From: Thermohalobaculum sp039184865
GTDB lineage: Bacteria > Pseudomonadota > Alphaproteobacteria > Rhodobacterales > Rhodobacteraceae
Length of the DNA: 64,000 nt
Assembly (NCBI GenBank): GCA_039184865.1
Contig: JBCDAV010000022.1
Location: forward strand, 21,307-85,306
Reading direction: 5' to 3'
A model generated the notes under the pieces. The model was not told where the DNA came from, did not search any database, and saw only the letters and a list, made by a program, of their open reading frames with translations. This document shows, in pieces, positions 1-9,600 of the stretch. Positions within the stretch are counted from its first letter, which is position 1. Each line of letters opens with the position of its first letter. A program made the translations under genes and the position numbers.

Positions 1-2
1 AT

Positions 3-722
3 GCATCCGCGCGCGACGTTGTCACGATGTGTCAGCGCGCCCTCGACACCGGCAAGCTCGGACCCACAGCATCCGCACAGGTCCGGGCAAATCTCGGGAT
101 CGGGTTTCACGAGCTTGGCCAGTACGAGGACGCAATCGCGGAGTTCACACGCGCGATCGAGACAGCGCCGCGCCTGATCGACCTCTACGTGAACCGGGCG
201 CGGTCCTACGAGAAGCTGCGGCGGTTGACCGAGGCTGCGGCCGACTACAACGAGGCGCTCAAGATCGACCGGCGCTCGGCGGATGTCTATCTGAACCGCG
301 GCGTGATGCTGCTCAATCACGGGGACCCGCAGCGCGCCGTTCAGGACTTCGGAACGGCGATCGATCTCAAGCCCTCGTGGATCTCGCCCTATTTCAACCG
401 GGGTGTGGCGCTCTTCCGGCTGGGAGAGATGGTCAGGGCCGATCAGGACTTCTCCGTTGTTATCCAGCGCAGCCCGAGCGACTCAGGCGCGTATCTGAAC
501 CGCGGCCGGGTTCGTGCGGCGATGGGTCGGGCCGATGCGGGGATTGATTTTGACCGTGCGCTGGAAATCGATCCGGAATGGGGCGGCGGCTGGTTCGCGC
601 GCGGTCAGTATTACGACGCGCTCGGGAGGCGCGAGGCCGCCAACCGCGATTTCGTTCGCGCCTACGAACTTGGATATCCCGATCCCTGGCTGATCCAGCG
701 CATCAGGGAAATTTCGGGCTGA
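3..722 (+). CDS. TPR-repeat protein, 5' end outside the window
   Basis: The reading frame is open from the first bases of the window, so the true start probably lies upstream; the first internal ATG is at 27. The visible part is a run of about six tetratricopeptide repeats of 34 residues, with the usual small/aromatic pattern (for example YLNRGVMLLNHGDPQRAVQDF and YFNRGVALFRLGEMVRADQDF). TPR arrays are protein-interaction scaffolds and do not by themselves reveal a function. No enzymatic domain is visible in this fragment. The gene converges on the minus-strand dehydrogenase-like gene 53 bp away. Family assignment is secure; role unknown because the N-terminal part is missing. Confidence 0.85.
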   Translation, partial: ASARDVVTMCQRALDTGKLGPTASAQVRANLGIGFHELGQYEDAIAEFTRAIETAPRLIDLYVNRARSYEKLRRLTEAAADYNEALKIDRRSADVYLNRGVMLLNHGDPQRAVQDFGTAIDLKPSWISPYFNRGVALFRLGEMVRADQDFSVVIQRSPSDSGAYLNRGRVRAAMGRADAGIDFDRALEIDPEWGGGWFARGQYYDALGRREAANRDFVRAYELGYPDPWLIQRIREISG

Positions 723-775
723 GGCTGTTTAACGGCGCTTCGCTGGGGCCGTCGGTGTGAAGCATTCCGCTTCCG

Positions 776-1645
776 TCAAAGGTGCTTAATGTACTCGGCA
801 AGCGCCTGCTCAAGGGTGCGGGTCTGGTCAAGGGTCTCGCGCGTTTCCTCGGCAAACGGGGTTTTCGCCAGAACGCGGAAAACATCCGCGGCACCGTCAT
901 GGAAACCCGAGGTCACGCCGGCATCTGAAAATGTCGCCGCGATCTCCTCCATCTCGGGCACCCAGCGGGCCGCGTCCGCCGGGAGAAAGGGAACCCGCGA
1001 GAGCATGGCATTCAACTGGCCGGCCTGCGAGTACGCGAGTTCCTCGAGGAGCGGATCGAGCACGCCCTGTTGCTTCGCGGCCATCAAAAGCGCGGTCTGC
1101 AGGGTCCAGACGCCTTTTGTGCCCGCGGCGTAGACCATCTTCAGGGCCGACGCCCGGCCAACGTCGTCCGAAATCTTCTCAACGCTGATCGCGGAACTGT
1201 TCAGTGCCTCGATCTGCGAACAATCCGGGCCGGAGACGTAGAACCGCGTCGGCGGCGACTTGATCGGGTTGAGACCGATGATCCCGCAATCGATCACCGT
1301 CGCGCCTGTCTCCTTGAAGGCGTCCGCGACCCGGCCCATCGTGATCGGCGAGATTGCGTTGCAATCCACGTAAGTTGGCGACTTTCCCGTCCGCTTCACC
1401 GCTTGCGCGACAGCTTGCGCCTGCGGAACGGCACGGTCGGGCGGCAGGATCGACAGGACCAGCTCCGCTTCGGCAATGCAGGTCTCGATTGATCCGAGAT
1501 CCTCAATCCCGGCCCGCTCCGACAAACTGCGCGTATGCGGGCTGCGGCCGTCGAGTGCCGTGACGACGCGATGTCCCGACGCGATCAGCGTCTGTCCGAC
1601 TCCGTGGCCCATGTCTCCGGGCATAAGGATCGCAACGGTCGTCAT
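776..1645 (-). CDS. NAD(P)-dependent oxidoreductase, 6-phosphogluconate/beta-hydroxyacid dehydrogenase-like (DUF1932 C-terminus)
   Basis: The 289-residue product starts with a Rossmann-type dinucleotide-binding segment (MTTVAILMPGDMGHGVG, residues 1-17) as in beta-hydroxyacid dehydrogenases and the NAD-binding domain of 6-phosphogluconate dehydrogenase. The helical second half (about residue 165 on, SALKMVYAAGTKGVW) resembles the DUF1932 domain that accompanies such Rossmann domains. It probably oxidises or reduces a small hydroxyacid in the cytoplasm; the substrate cannot be read from sequence. It lies 93 bp downstream of the gamma-glutamyltransferase on the same strand and may share its transcript. 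A GGGTG stretch precedes the ATG. Family call is good, exact reaction unknown. Confidence 0.8.
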   Translation of the reverse strand: MTTVAILMPGDMGHGVGQTLIASGHRVVTALDGRSPHTRSLSERAGIEDLGSIETCIAEAELVLSILPPDRAVPQAQAVAQAVKRTGKSPTYVDCNAISPITMGRVADAFKETGATVIDCGIIGLNPIKSPPTRFYVSGPDCSQIEALNSSAISVEKISDDVGRASALKMVYAAGTKGVWTLQTALLMAAKQQGVLDPLLEELAYSQAGQLNAMLSRVPFLPADAARWVPEMEEIAATFSDAGVTSGFHDGAADVFRVLAKTPFAEETRETLDQTRTLEQALAEYIKHL

Positions 1646-1738
1646 GTTTTCACCCTGTCGCCCTGTCGGTTTTGTTCAGGTGTTCGATTTGCGCGGGAAG
1701 CCGAACGGTCGATTGATGTCGGAGCACCTTGCCGCCAA

Positions 1739-3331
1739 TCAGTAGCCGATGGCGCAGCCGTCCTTTCGCGGGTCGGACCCACCCGTGCGCACGCCGGTTT
1801 CCGGATCGATCCAGATCGCCTGACTGCCGCCGATCGGCTTTTGCGGCGGTGAGATTCGGTGTCCGCGCGAAGCAAGTTCGGACCTCGCAGACCCCGGAAC
1901 TGTGCTCTCGATCTCGACCTCGCCAGTGAACGGATCGGCCATCCAGCGCGGTCGGTCCTGCGCTTCCTGCATGTCGAGGCCATAGTCGAACATCCCCGTC
2001 AGGAACTGCATGTGCCCCATGCTCTGGTATTCGCCCCCCATCACGCCGTAGCTCATCACGGTCTGTCCGCCCTTCGTGACCATGCCTGGAATGATCGTGT
2101 GCAGCGGGCGCTTTCCGGGTTCGATCCGGTTCGGGCTTGCCGGATCGAGGCTGAAGCCCTGTGCCCGGTTCGTGAACACGACTCCGGTCTTCGGCGACAT
2201 CAGCCCGGCACCCCAGCCGTGGAACAGCGTGTTGATGAAGGAACAGGCATTGCCTTCGGCATCGACCACCGAAATGTAGACCGTGTCCTTGTGACGGACG
2301 AGATCCGGTTCCGGCATGGGATCGCGCGCTTTCTTCATGTCGATCGCGTCGCGGAGCTTGTCGGCATAGGCCGCGCTCAGCAGCGTCTCGACATCGACCT
2401 CCGCATAGGCCGGATCGGCGACATACATGTTGCGGGCCGTGTAAGCGAGCCGGCAGGCCTCCAGTTCCGCATGAATCCGGTCGGGCGACAGCAGATCCCC
2501 GAACGTGTCGACGCCCGACATGATGTTCAGCATCAGCAGCGCGATCACGCCCTGTCCGTTCGGCGGGCATTGCCACACCATGTGACCACGGAACTCGGAT
2601 GAGATCGGCGTGACGTATTCGCCCTGCACGTTGGCAAAGTCCTCCACCGTGTGAAGCCCGCCGAGGCCACGCAGGTAGTCGACCATGTCACGGGCAATCT
2701 CGCCGGTGTAGAAGGCTTCGCGACCACCGTCGGCGACGGCCTGCATGGTCCGCGCCAGTTCCGGCTGACGATGAATGGCCCCGACCGCAGGGGCACCGCC
2801 ATCGACGAGGAAGGTCTTGGACATCGTTGGCTCGGCCTTCATCAGTTCGACCGCACCGTTCCAGTCGGAATGTACGCGCGAGCTCACCGGATAGCCGTCC
2901 CGCGCGTAACCGATGGCGGGCGCAAGCAAGTCCTTGAGCGGCATCTTGCCGTGATCGGCGTTGAGGCGGCACCAGGCATCGATCGCGCCGGGAACAACGC
3001 AGGAATGCGGTGACTGGCGCGGCAGTTCGGTCAGCCCGAGGCCCGCGAAATAGTCGCAGGTGGCGCCGGTCGGTGCCTTCCCCGATCCGTTGAAAGCCAG
3101 GGGCTCCGACGATCCGGCCTTCGAGTATAGGCAGAAGTTGTCCCCCCCGATCCCGGTCGATCCCGGCTCGACCACGCATTGCACGGCGCAGGCGGCGATC
3201 GCGGCATCCAGCGCATTGCCACCGCTCCGCAGGATGTCCAGCGCCGTCTGGGTCGACAGCGTATGGCTCGTCGCCGCCATCGCCTGCATTCCGTGGGCCG
3301 GCGACCGGCCGGGCTTTTCGAGATCACGCAT
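1739..3331 (-). CDS. ggt: gamma-glutamyltransferase family protein
   Basis: A 530-residue member of the Ntn-hydrolase gamma-glutamyltranspeptidase family, which cleaves gamma-glutamyl compounds such as glutathione or transfers the glutamyl group. The N-terminal part has the conserved stretch GGNALDAAIAACAVQCVVEP and STGIGGDNF. The autoprocessing site is visible as HKDTVYISVVDAEGNACSF; the predicted nucleophile is Thr350. GQTVMSYGVMGGEYQ matches the late conserved segment of the small subunit. I chose the ATG at 3331 because AGAGG lies 8 bases upstream; the open frame extends further but that part looks non-coding. There is no obvious signal peptide, so this may be one of the cytoplasmic homologues. 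The dehydrogenase-like gene follows on the same strand. Confidence 0.88.
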   Translation of the reverse strand: MRDLEKPGRSPAHGMQAMAATSHTLSTQTALDILRSGGNALDAAIAACAVQCVVEPGSTGIGGDNFCLYSKAGSSEPLAFNGSGKAPTGATCDYFAGLGLTELPRQSPHSCVVPGAIDAWCRLNADHGKMPLKDLLAPAIGYARDGYPVSSRVHSDWNGAVELMKAEPTMSKTFLVDGGAPAVGAIHRQPELARTMQAVADGGREAFYTGEIARDMVDYLRGLGGLHTVEDFANVQGEYVTPISSEFRGHMVWQCPPNGQGVIALLMLNIMSGVDTFGDLLSPDRIHAELEACRLAYTARNMYVADPAYAEVDVETLLSAAYADKLRDAIDMKKARDPMPEPDLVRHKDTVYISVVDAEGNACSFINTLFHGWGAGLMSPKTGVVFTNRAQGFSLDPASPNRIEPGKRPLHTIIPGMVTKGGQTVMSYGVMGGEYQSMGHMQFLTGMFDYGLDMQEAQDRPRWMADPFTGEVEIESTVPGSARSELASRGHRISPPQKPIGGSQAIWIDPETGVRTGGSDPRKDGCAIGY

Positions 3332-3561
3332 GCAGGTCTTCCTCTCTTCGGCAAGATCATCGGTTGCTCTGCACGATCCGTGCGAAGCCGTCGCGCAGCG
3401 ATCTAGCGGAGGACTCCGCGCGCGGCAATGCCAGCCCGCTGATGCCGTTGTTTGGCCGCCTCCCAAGCGCACGGGCGACGTCTTGACCGACTCCCCTTTC
3501 AAAGGCGGGCTTGGTATTTCTGTCAGCAGGTATTTGCCATCGAGTCCGTTGAGAGGTCACC

Positions 3562-4875
3562 GTGTCCAACCCAGCCCAGTCCCGCGTTCGGGCGATCAAG
3601 AATTCCGTCGGCGAACGGGCGGTCAATTCCCGAACGGATGTCCGGACCGTTCAGGCTTTGCTCAACCGTCCGGGTAACCAGCCACCGGTGCCGTTCAGGG
3701 CCACGCGTCTCGAGGTCGATGGCGTGTGCGGACCGCTGACGGTGCAGTCGATCAAGACCTACCAGGCACAGGTCATGCGTTGGGGGGCGCGCTCGGTCGA
3801 CGGCCGCGTCGATCCGGGCGGCAAGACCTGGACTGCCCTGAACGGCAATGTCGCGGCGAGCACGAGAATCCAGCCAAGGTCGCTGACGCAGGGCACGTTG
3901 AACGCGGTGGAGAATGCGCTCGGCCCGCCCCCTGGGAAAAGCAAGGAGTCCGAGGCGACGAAGCCCATCGTCGTCGCGCCGCGTGGAGGACCACCGACCC
4001 GGGGGATTTTCTCGGGCGGCATATTTTCTGGCCTGCTTGCAAGCTTCCAGTCCGGCCCGACAGGCGGCGCGCAGCAAGGCGCGTCGTCCTCGCAGACGCT
4101 CTCGGCGACGGCTCCGGGACCTTCGGGATCGGTCGGAACATCGGCACCGATTGCCGTCACCGGCGCTACTGCGCGCACCGACGCAACACCGGGATCGAAC
4201 CCGCAACAGGTGCTGCCTGCGGCCTACAAGGCCTATCGGCAGGGCGACTACAAAAAGACGCTGGGGCACCGGTACGGAGGAGATGCCGACAATGACGGCA
4301 TTCAGGACAAGTCCAAGACGATTTCAGGATATGGCTGCGCGCTGACGACCCTGACCATGGCGGCCACGCGAATCGGCACGCCAACGGAGCATTGGCCCAA
4401 GGATCTGGAGCCGAAGGATCTCGATCCGCTCAAGGCGAACACGATCCTGAAGAAGGCTGGGGCCTATACCAAATACATGCTCTTCATGGAGAAGGCCGCC
4501 AGGGAATTGGGCATGGTTCCGGATCAGTACGGGTTCCAGAGCGTGGCAGTGCCGGCGGATGGCGCGGAGAAGATCATCGCGCACCTGAAGACTGACCGGC
4601 CCGTAGCAGCGCATGTCGATTACAAGGGCGGGGCCTCGGGCGATCACTGGGTGCTGCTGACCGATGCGAACGGTTCCGGGACGGTGACCGGGATCGACCC
4701 TGCGACCGGTAAGAAGATGACGTTCGCGAAGCAGCGCAACATCTCGCCCCGGCACAAGGACACGACGCGCGGGGTGCTGTTCGGGTCGTCCGGCAGTGCC
4801 AACCAGAAGAACTACGGCATCACGCGGTACATCCTCTTGAGCGAGATTTCGGGCACGGCTGCCGCCGTTCATTGA
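3562..4875 (+). CDS. peptidoglycan-binding / C39-like cysteine peptidase, no signal peptide
   Basis: A 437-residue protein starting with GTG, with GAGAGG 6 bases upstream. Residues about 10-95 look like a peptidoglycan-binding domain (SVGERAVNSRTDVRTVQALL then DGVCGPLTVQSIKTYQ). A long Gly/Ser/Ala/Pro-rich linker follows (about 120-215), then DADNDGIQD (241-249), a calcium-loop-like pattern of the DxDxDGxxD type, then a papain-fold C39-like peptidase domain: GYGCALTTL with candidate nucleophile Cys259, and GDHWVLLTD with candidate His362. There is no signal peptide, although the substrate would be periplasmic. The architecture resembles cell-wall-degrading type VI effectors; that role is inference. 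It could instead be released by another route. The divergent ggt is 230 bp away; no obvious immunity gene follows. Confidence 0.75.
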   Translation: MSNPAQSRVRAIKNSVGERAVNSRTDVRTVQALLNRPGNQPPVPFRATRLEVDGVCGPLTVQSIKTYQAQVMRWGARSVDGRVDPGGKTWTALNGNVAASTRIQPRSLTQGTLNAVENALGPPPGKSKESEATKPIVVAPRGGPPTRGIFSGGIFSGLLASFQSGPTGGAQQGASSSQTLSATAPGPSGSVGTSAPIAVTGATARTDATPGSNPQQVLPAAYKAYRQGDYKKTLGHRYGGDADNDGIQDKSKTISGYGCALTTLTMAATRIGTPTEHWPKDLEPKDLDPLKANTILKKAGAYTKYMLFMEKAARELGMVPDQYGFQSVAVPADGAEKIIAHLKTDRPVAAHVDYKGGASGDHWVLLTDANGSGTVTGIDPATGKKMTFAKQRNISPRHKDTTRGVLFGSSGSANQKNYGITRYILLSEISGTAAAVH

Positions 4876-5005
4876 ACTGATCGAACCGCCGGCGAGCGTC
4901 AGGCTGAAAGCATCCGTGCGTTAGATTTACCTCGCCGACAGGAGCGGCTAGGAGCCTTTCGGTCACGTCCATCCATGCACCGCGCGTCGCGCGCAGGAAC
5001 CCCGT

Positions 5006-5761
5006 ATGCTCGATCCACAAACCGCTGTGCTGGTTGTCGCGACCTTCCTGCTCGGCGGGTTCGTGAAGGGCGCCATCGGCATGGGGCTGCCGCAGGTCGT
5101 CCTGACCTCGCTGGTGCTGGTGATGCCGATGCGGGATGCGCTCGCCGTGTTCCTGATACCCGGTGTCGTCGCGAACATCTGGCAGGCGACCAGCGGTCCC
5201 TGGATCATTCCTCTGTTTCGCCGGATGTGGAGCTATCTACTGGCGGCGGTCGTCTGCATCTGGATCGGCGTCGGCGTGCTCGCGGCGACCCGCTCGGACG
5301 TGATGATCCTCGTGCTGGCAGCGCTCTTGTGCAGCTACTCCACATGGTCGCTGACCCGTGCACGTCTGTCCGGCCCCGGGCGGCACGAGGTCTGGATGTC
5401 TCCGGTCGCTGGCGGTCTGGGAGGCGTGATGTTCGGGATGACGGGTACGTTCATCGTTCCCGGCCTGCTCTATCTCGAGACCCTTGGCTTCAAGCGCGAC
5501 ATGTTCGTGCAGGCGCTCGGCCTGACGTTCATCACGATCTCGTCGACGCTCGCGCTGTCGATGACCGGGCACGGGCTGGTCTCGTGGGACCACGCGATCC
5601 TGTCGTCGATCGGTCTGATTCCCGTCGGCATCGGCATCTGGCTGGGCCAGAAGGTCCGGCACCGGATCTCGGAGGCGTTCTATCGCAAGCTCTTCTTCAT
5701 CGCGCTCTTCGTGATCGGGGTCTATCTTGCAGGCCGCGTGCTGCTGAGCGGAAATTACTGA
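5006..5761 (+). CDS. TauE/SafE family membrane transporter (putative sulfite/organosulfonate exporter)
   Basis: A 251-residue very hydrophobic protein with about eight membrane segments in two repeats, each opening with a glycine-rich motif (LLGGFVKGAIGMGLPQVV near residue 14; GGLGGVMFGMTGTFIVPGLL near residue 135). This repeated pattern is that of the TauE/SafE family, proposed exporters of sulfite, sulfoacetate or related anions in the inner membrane. It is followed after 10 bp by the aspartate-dehydrogenase-like gene, so the two are probably co-transcribed. The transported compound cannot be read from the sequence. Confidence 0.85.
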   Translation: MLDPQTAVLVVATFLLGGFVKGAIGMGLPQVVLTSLVLVMPMRDALAVFLIPGVVANIWQATSGPWIIPLFRRMWSYLLAAVVCIWIGVGVLAATRSDVMILVLAALLCSYSTWSLTRARLSGPGRHEVWMSPVAGGLGGVMFGMTGTFIVPGLLYLETLGFKRDMFVQALGLTFITISSTLALSMTGHGLVSWDHAILSSIGLIPVGIGIWLGQKVRHRISEAFYRKLFFIALFVIGVYLAGRVLLSGNY

Positions 5762-5771
5762 GGAGAACCAT

Positions 5772-6578
5772 ATGCTTACTGTCGGCATCGCCGGGCTTGG
5801 CGCAATTGGAATGCGAGTGGCAAAAGCCCTCGATCAGGGAGAGATCGAAGGGATGCGGCTGTCGGCCGTTTCCGCCGGGGATCTCGAGCGTGCGGCCGGG
5901 CGGGTCGCTGATTTCGAGGCTCCGCCCGCGGTCGTGGAAGCCACGGCGCTCGCCACGCACGCAGAAATCGTCATCGAGTGCGCGCCAAAACCTGTTTTCC
6001 TGCCGCTGGCTCAATCGGTGCTGGAGGCAGGACGGGTCTTCATGCCGCTGTCCTGCGGTCAGTTGCTGCAGCATCCCGAGTTGACGGATCTGGCGCGAGC
6101 GCATGCCGGGCGCATCATCGTGCCGACCGGCGCCATCGTCGGTCTGGACGCCGTGCGCGCCATGGCGGTCGGCGAGATCCACTCCGTGACGCTGGAAACC
6201 CGCAAGCCTCCAAACGGATTGGCAGGCGCGCCACATCTGGTCGAGAATGACATCTCCGTCGATCAACTCACTGAAGCCAAACAGGTTTTCGCTGGGTCGG
6301 CGCGTGAAGCGGCGATCGGCTTTCCGGCAAATGTCAACGTGGCCGCAGCACTGTCGCTGGCCGGGATCGGTCCCGACCGCACCTCGGTCGAGGTCTGGGC
6401 CGATCCGTCGATCGACCGGAACATGCAGACGGTCCGGGTCGTCTCGGATTCCGGCGAGATCACCATGGGCATCCGCAATATCCCCTCGGTCGAGAACCCG
6501 CGCACGGGCAAGATTACGGCGCTGTCGGTCATCGCTTGCCTGCAACGCATGACTGCGCCGATGGTTGCGGGGACCTGA
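5772..6578 (+). CDS. nadX: aspartate dehydrogenase family protein
   Basis: The 268-residue product opens with a Rossmann motif (VGIAGLGAIGMRVAKAL) and has the conserved late segment of L-aspartate dehydrogenase, GFPANVNVAAALSLAGIGPDRT (about residues 187-208). This family makes iminoaspartate from aspartate with NAD(P), feeding quinolinate and NAD synthesis when coupled to NadA and NadC. No nadA or nadC is in this window; instead the gene sits 10 bp behind a TauE/SafE exporter, so a different amine substrate in a catabolic or sulfonate-related role is possible. GAGGAG lies just before the start (5760-5765). Family call is confident, physiological substrate is not. Confidence 0.8.
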   Translation: MLTVGIAGLGAIGMRVAKALDQGEIEGMRLSAVSAGDLERAAGRVADFEAPPAVVEATALATHAEIVIECAPKPVFLPLAQSVLEAGRVFMPLSCGQLLQHPELTDLARAHAGRIIVPTGAIVGLDAVRAMAVGEIHSVTLETRKPPNGLAGAPHLVENDISVDQLTEAKQVFAGSAREAAIGFPANVNVAAALSLAGIGPDRTSVEVWADPSIDRNMQTVRVVSDSGEITMGIRNIPSVENPRTGKITALSVIACLQRMTAPMVAGT

Positions 6579-6672
6579 GCATCGAGGTGGACATGCGCAT
6601 CCGCCGGAGGTGAGCATCAAGGCTGATATCGAGGTGGGCAAAATTCCCGCAGCGTAATGTTCACCTGGGCAA

Positions 6673-6691
6673 ACCCGGTTTTGGCGGGTTG
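6673..6691. terminator. small stem-loop between convergent nadX and tamB
   Basis: AACCCG and CGGGTT form a 6-bp stem around a 7-nt loop, immediately after the tamB stop codon and 94 bp after the nadX stop. There is no proper U-tract on either strand, so a terminator role is only plausible from position. Confidence 0.3.
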
Positions 6692-6693
6692 GC

Positions 6694-9600
6694 TCAGAAA
6701 TCCGTCTTCCATTCCAAGCCCACACTGGCATCGCCACCAGCCTCGATCTCGGTGTCCAGCAGAATGTCCTCGAAAACCTCGACCTCGACGACCACCGAGG
6801 TGCCGCCCTCTCCGAGGGGCTGTTTCGTGCCGACCCAGACGCCTTCCGCGACCTCCTTGCCCGCCGCGACGGCGGTGTTGCCGTCCTCGTCCTGATCGAG
6901 CCTGAGCGAGTCGAGCCCGACCGCGCCGCGCACCGAGTCGATCGTTCCGCCGGAGCCGTCCATCAGGGTCGCCAGCCCGATGCCGAGCGAGATCGCCTGG
7001 GAACCCGTCAGCGCCTGGCTGGACTTGCCGAACAGGACGCGCGGCAGGACCTCGTCCTCGGGCAGCGCCGGTGTCGAGCGGAAACTGAGGTTGGGGTCCG
7101 AGGCCGAGCCGTCGACGACGATCCGCCCCGTCAGGTCACGGGTTTCGCGGGTCAACATGACGTCGATGATCGGGTCGATCGAGGCACCGCCGTCGAAGAA
7201 GATCCGCCCGCGTTCCAGTTCGAAGGCCTTGCCGATCAGGTCGAGTTGCCCGCGGACCCGGTCTACGCTGCCGCTGATCCTCGGCTTCGCCGCGTTGCCG
7301 CGCACGGCCAGATCCATCTTCCATTCGCTGTCGAGCCCGCGTCCGCGCACGAACATCCGGCCCGGCGACGAGATTGTGAGATCGAGCGTGACCGAACTGT
7401 CTTCGTCAGATTGCTCCGGGTCCGGTGCGCCCTTGATGAGCACCTCGTCGAGTTCGACGATCGAGGGCGGGTTGTTGTTCACCAGCCGGACCTCGGCCTC
7501 TTCGATGACGATGCCGCCGGTGACCTTCAGCGCGTTCATCGGACCGGCGATGGAGACCGAGCCGTCCGTGCGTGCAGTCACATCCTCGCGCCGCATCAGG
7601 ATGGCGCTGTCGATGGTCGTGTCGATTTTCAGACCGCTCTGGTCGAGAGCGATCCGCCCCTCGGTCTTGACGGTGCCCTTCGCGCCGTCCGACGCCATGA
7701 CGTCGAGACCGAGAGCGCCGTCGGGCAAAAGATCGGTGTCGATCTTCAGATCGGTCAGGATCGTGCCGAGATCGAGGTTCTGGTAGCCGCCGTCGCGAAC
7801 CCGCACGCCGCCGCTGATCTTCGGATCGGCGATATCGCCGGAGACGCCGAGATCGATGACGGTATCGCCGGAAAGGACATGACCGGGGGCCGGGACGAGA
7901 GCCCAGAGATCGCCGATCTGTCCGGTCCAGTCGATCTTGGCCGAGACCGGCCCGCGCGTCGCCAGCGCCGGTACGGGACCGCCGCCGACGATGGGCAAGG
8001 CTGCCGTCAGGCGCATCGGGTCGCCGAACGCGCCGCTGATCTCCGCGTTCAGGTCTGCCGCGCCGCGTCGAAGCTCGAAACCGCCTTGGGCTGTTAGACC
8101 GCCCTCCAGTTCGACATCCTCGAAGACGAGCCGCTGCGCTGCGAACTGGCCCGATCCGCTTTCACGTCCGCGTCTCGTGTCGAAGGCCGCCTGGACATCC
8201 AGGCTGCCGGAGGCAATCGGCACGTCCGCGAGCCGTTTCAGGAAGCCGAGCCTCGGTGCAGAAAGCCGCAGATCGGCGGAGACGGGTCCGCCGAAACTGG
8301 TGAGCGCGCCGCGCAGGCTGGCGCCGTCCGGCATCGAAAGATCAATGTCTTTGAGCGCCACGGTCGATCCGGAAACCGCGACCCGCATCGGCTGCGCCAG
8401 CGCAAACCGCTCTTTGTCCAGCGTCGCCTCGAACGTGTTGACGCGCGCGCCGACACTCGATCCCGACAGATCGGCGCGCACGGTCGAACTCAGCGAGACA
8501 GCGCGGCTGTCCACGCTCCCCTTGGCTGACGCGATCAGATCGAGGGCGGACAGCGCCCCCTTGGCCTTGAGGCTCGCGCCGCTGATTTCGGCGGTGCCCG
8601 CCGCTATGTCGCCTGCCGTCAGCGTCACGTCGAGAGCTGGTCGGCCGAGGAGATCGCGGGCGCTGCCCTTGAGCGACGCGGAGCCGATCTTCGCGCCGTC
8701 GGTGGAAAGGTTCCGGATGCCAAGATCCATCTGCGCGTCCTGACGGCCCGCATTGGAGGAAAGCGCCACCGTGCCGTTCACGGAACCGCCGAGGGCGGTT
8801 CCAGTCACCGCACGCAGGCGTCGCAGGTCGCGCGCCGCGATGGATATCGTCCCGTCTACGCTTGGCGCATCGGTCCGGATCTCGACGGTGTCCCGGGCCT
8901 TGGCCGAAAGTCCGAGAGCCGAGAGATCGAGATCCGTCAGTGTCACGCGCGGGTTCTCGACGGCGAAACCTGTCCTGATGCTGGCCGGAGCGTATGGCCC
9001 CGCCGTGTTGCGAAGATCGATGGTGCCCGATGGGGTTGGCGAGGCCAGCACATCGTGGGCGAGCGTCAGGTCGCCATAGCTTTGACCCTGGTAGCGCAGG
9101 GATTGCAATTCGACTTCGCCATCGAGCCGGGGCGGCGTTGCACTTTCGCGCGCAGGCAGCTTTGCCAGTCCGGTCGCTGATAGCGCTCCGCCCGCCTCCT
9201 GATCGTAGAGCCGCGCCACCGGCGACAACTCGGCCGTGGAGACCGAATAGCTGAACTGGCCCTCACCCGATCCGGTATCGAGAGATCCTTTCAGCGACGC
9301 CTCCATCAGCGGAGATGACAGTTTCAGCAGGTCGAGTTCGAGCGTGTCGTCCTGAAGCGTGCCGGTCGCGGACAGATTTGCGGTCGGCAGCAAGTCGGCG
9401 TCGATCCGGTCGAGACGGAGGGCGTCGCCCGCGCCGTCGATATCGAAGCGCAGCCAGTCGCCCGATTGCCGCACGACTGCCGCGACCGAGAGCGTCTTCG
9501 CATCGGCCAGTTCATGAGCGAGGTCCTCGAGTGCGGCGTCCAGCTTGACCTGCGTCTGTTCGTCGACGCGCAGCACATCGGCGTGCATCTGGATCGCGCC

